A program made the translations under genes and the position numbers. 7,324 nt of DNA, from positions 1 to 7,324 of the forward strand of contig JALOLI010000056.1 in the NCBI GenBank assembly GCA_025456165.1, given 5' to 3'. The DNA is from Acidimicrobiia bacterium (GTDB lineage: Bacteria; Actinomycetota; Acidimicrobiia; UBA5794; UBA11373). The notes under the pieces are model-generated. The model worked only from the letters and a program-made list of their open reading frames with translations, was not told where the DNA came from and made no database searches. Below, piece after piece: positions 5,878 to 7,324 of this stretch (position 1 is the first letter of the stretch; every line of letters starts with the position of its first letter).

Positions 5878-7324
5878 ATGCAGTTGGCCGCCGCCGCCCT
5901 CGTCTCGGCCGCCCTGATGTGGCTCGCCTTTCCCCCCGTCGAACTGGGGTTCCTCATCTTCGTGGCCCCGGTTCCCCTGCTCTGGGCTTTGCGCCGGGCC
6001 ACGACGCGCCGGGAAGCCGCCCTGGTGGGGCTGCTCTACGGGGTTGCCTTCTTCGGCGGCATGCTCTGGTGGATCTACACCCTGGGCGCCGTCGCCTGGT
6101 TCCCGCTGGTAGGGGTCATGGCGTTGTACACCCTCGGCTACGCCCTTCTCATGTACGTCGTGCGGCTGTGGTCCGCTTCTCTGTGGTGGGCGGTGGCGGT
6201 GGGGGGCTGGGCCCTCTTCGAGTTCGCCCGGTCGCGTTTTCCCCTGGGCGGCTTCCCGTGGGGAGCCACCGGGTTCCCGATCGCCGACATCCCCGGGGCG
6301 CGGGGGGCGGCCCAGTGGATCGGCCCCACCGGTTGGGGGGTGCTGGTCGTCGGGTTCGCCGCCTCGCTGGTGCTGCTGGCCGAGGAGGAGCCCGATCGCC
6401 GCCCCCTGGAGGCCATGGTGGCGATCATCCTCATCCTCTCGGCCCTCGGCCTCGTGCTCTCGCCCGACGCCGGGGGCCAGGCGGTGCGGGTCGCCGTCGT
6501 CCAGGGCAACTCGCCCTGCCCTCGGGAGCACTGCGCCAACGAGAAGCAGCTCATCTACGACTCCCACCTCGCCCTGACCCGGACCATCGCCCCGGGCAGC
6601 GTGGACCTGGTCGTCTGGCCCGAGGACTCCTTCGGGGGGTCGGTCAACCCCACCTTCAACCCCGAGGTGGCGGCGCAGATGGCCGGGGAGGCGGTGCGCA
6701 TCGGTGCCTACCTGCTGGCCGGGGGCAGCCGTTCGGCGGGGCCCACGGCCTGGGACAACTACAACATCCTGTTCGCCCCAAATGGGGCCATCCTCGGTGA
6801 GTACCTCAAGCGCCATCCGGTGCCCTTTGGGGAGTTCGTGCCCCTGCGCAACCTGCTGAGGTTCATCCCGCAACTGTCCCAGGTGCCCCGCGACCTGCGC
6901 CGCGGAGAGGGCCCGGTGGTCTTCAACCTGGCGTTGGGCGACTACTCGTTCCGACTGGGCTCGGTGATCTCCTTCGAGGGGGCGTTCCCCCGCTACGCCC
7001 GCAGCGAGGTGCGGGCCGGCGCCCAGGCCCTGGTAGTTGCCACCAACGAGGGGTCCTACGGGCGGGGCCCGGCCTCGGATCAGCTCATCCAGATGGTTCG
7101 CGCCAATGCTGCCGCCCTCGGGGTGGACGTGGTCCACGCCGCGGTCACCGGCCATTCGACACTCGTCTACGCCGACGGCTCGCGCGAGCGCGCCGAGACC
7201 GGCCTGTTCACGGCGGAGGTCCTCTACGGCTCGATTCGGGTGCAGGAGAGCCGCCGCACCCTGTACGCCATGACCGGCGACTGGCTGGAGCTGGCGGCCA
7301 TCGCCGGGGGGGCGGCGGCGCTGG
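5878..7324 (+). CDS. lnt: Apolipoprotein N-acyltransferase (Lnt), 3'-truncated by the window, with Ser at the catalytic Cys position
   Basis: Lnt transfers an acyl chain from phospholipid to the N-terminal cysteine of lipoproteins, the last step of lipoprotein maturation in the membrane. The frame stays open for 482 codons to the window edge; E. coli Lnt is about 512 aa, so only the C-terminal end should be missing. Hydrophobic segments lie near 3-18, 23-38, 47-66, 71-95, 101-117, 153-168 and 179-195, and FPWG, typical of Lnt, is at 126-129. A carbon-nitrogen hydrolase (nitrilase) domain begins near 203 (VRVAVVQGN). Two of the three triad residues are clear: E249 (VVWPED) and K311 (YLKRHPVPFGEFVP). 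The third, expected in a CYE-like motif, is S365 (VISFEGAF). E319 and E367 match other residues important in E. coli Lnt. TNEGSYG (389-395) replaces the usual TNDAWFG. The only cysteines are C214 and C219. The ATG at 5878 fits the family N-terminus. Confidence 0.9.
   Translation, partial: MQLAAAALVSAALMWLAFPPVELGFLIFVAPVPLLWALRRATTRREAALVGLLYGVAFFGGMLWWIYTLGAVAWFPLVGVMALYTLGYALLMYVVRLWSASLWWAVAVGGWALFEFARSRFPLGGFPWGATGFPIADIPGARGAAQWIGPTGWGVLVVGFAASLVLLAEEEPDRRPLEAMVAIILILSALGLVLSPDAGGQAVRVAVVQGNSPCPREHCANEKQLIYDSHLALTRTIAPGSVDLVVWPEDSFGGSVNPTFNPEVAAQMAGEAVRIGAYLLAGGSRSAGPTAWDNYNILFAPNGAILGEYLKRHPVPFGEFVPLRNLLRFIPQLSQVPRDLRRGEGPVVFNLALGDYSFRLGSVISFEGAFPRYARSEVRAGAQALVVATNEGSYGRGPASDQLIQMVRANAAALGVDVVHAAVTGHSTLVYADGSRERAETGLFTAEVLYGSIRVQESRRTLYAMTGDWLELAAIAGGAAAL

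Noticed and set aside
5919..6800. Plus-strand open frame of 293 codons inside lnt
   Set aside because: It is an out-of-frame shadow: R/G/P-rich with no domain, while the 5878 frame carries all the Lnt motifs and runs off the window end.
5863..7155. Long minus-strand open frame (430 codons) opposite lnt
   Set aside because: The translation is repetitive G/P/H/R/E without any domain, whereas the plus-strand frame gives a clear Lnt with membrane segments and a nitrilase domain.

Overview
The window is very GC-rich and almost fully coding, with strong G/C bias at third codon positions. Gene content and style suggest a high-GC Gram-positive bacterium (Actinomycetota, possibly an Acidimicrobiia-like environmental lineage). 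The grounds are an alcohol dehydrogenase of the NDMA-dependent nicotinoprotein type, tightly overlapping operon genes, TANNNT-like -10 boxes placed for leaderless mRNAs, and a divergent actinobacterial-looking Lnt. The taxonomic call is inference. No RNA genes, mobile elements or CRISPR arrays are visible.

Region 1 (1-4887, plus strand) is one catabolic operon. It enters the window at the 3' end of a CUT2-type (RbsA/MglA-like) ABC importer ATPase. It continues with a classical short-chain dehydrogenase (17-nt overlap), a single-chain family I CoA-transferase (ATGA overlap), a zinc alcohol dehydrogenase (28-nt gap) and an acyl-CoA dehydrogenase (4-nt gap). Read together, the genes suggest uptake of a small hydroxylated compound, oxidation of its alcohol group(s), activation of a carboxylic acid by CoA transfer, and alpha,beta-desaturation of the acyl-CoA. 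The substrate cannot be named from the sequence. No aldehyde dehydrogenase or enoyl-CoA hydratase is in the window.

Region 2 (4888-4962) is a short convergent intergenic space with a perfect 12-bp hairpin, probably a terminator serving both sides.

Region 3 (4963-5751, minus strand) is an inositol-monophosphatase-family phosphatase. A 126-bp divergent promoter region (5752-5877) follows, with tandem 8-bp repeats, a GC hairpin and a candidate leaderless promoter on each strand.

Region 4 (5878-7324, plus strand, running off the right edge) is an apolipoprotein N-acyltransferase (Lnt). The frame is open to the end of the window, so it has no stop codon here.

The most notable points are two apparent active-site changes. 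Lnt has Ser365 where the catalytic Cys is expected, and its only cysteines form a separate C-x4-C pair. The acyl-CoA dehydrogenase has Asp359 where the catalytic Glu is expected.
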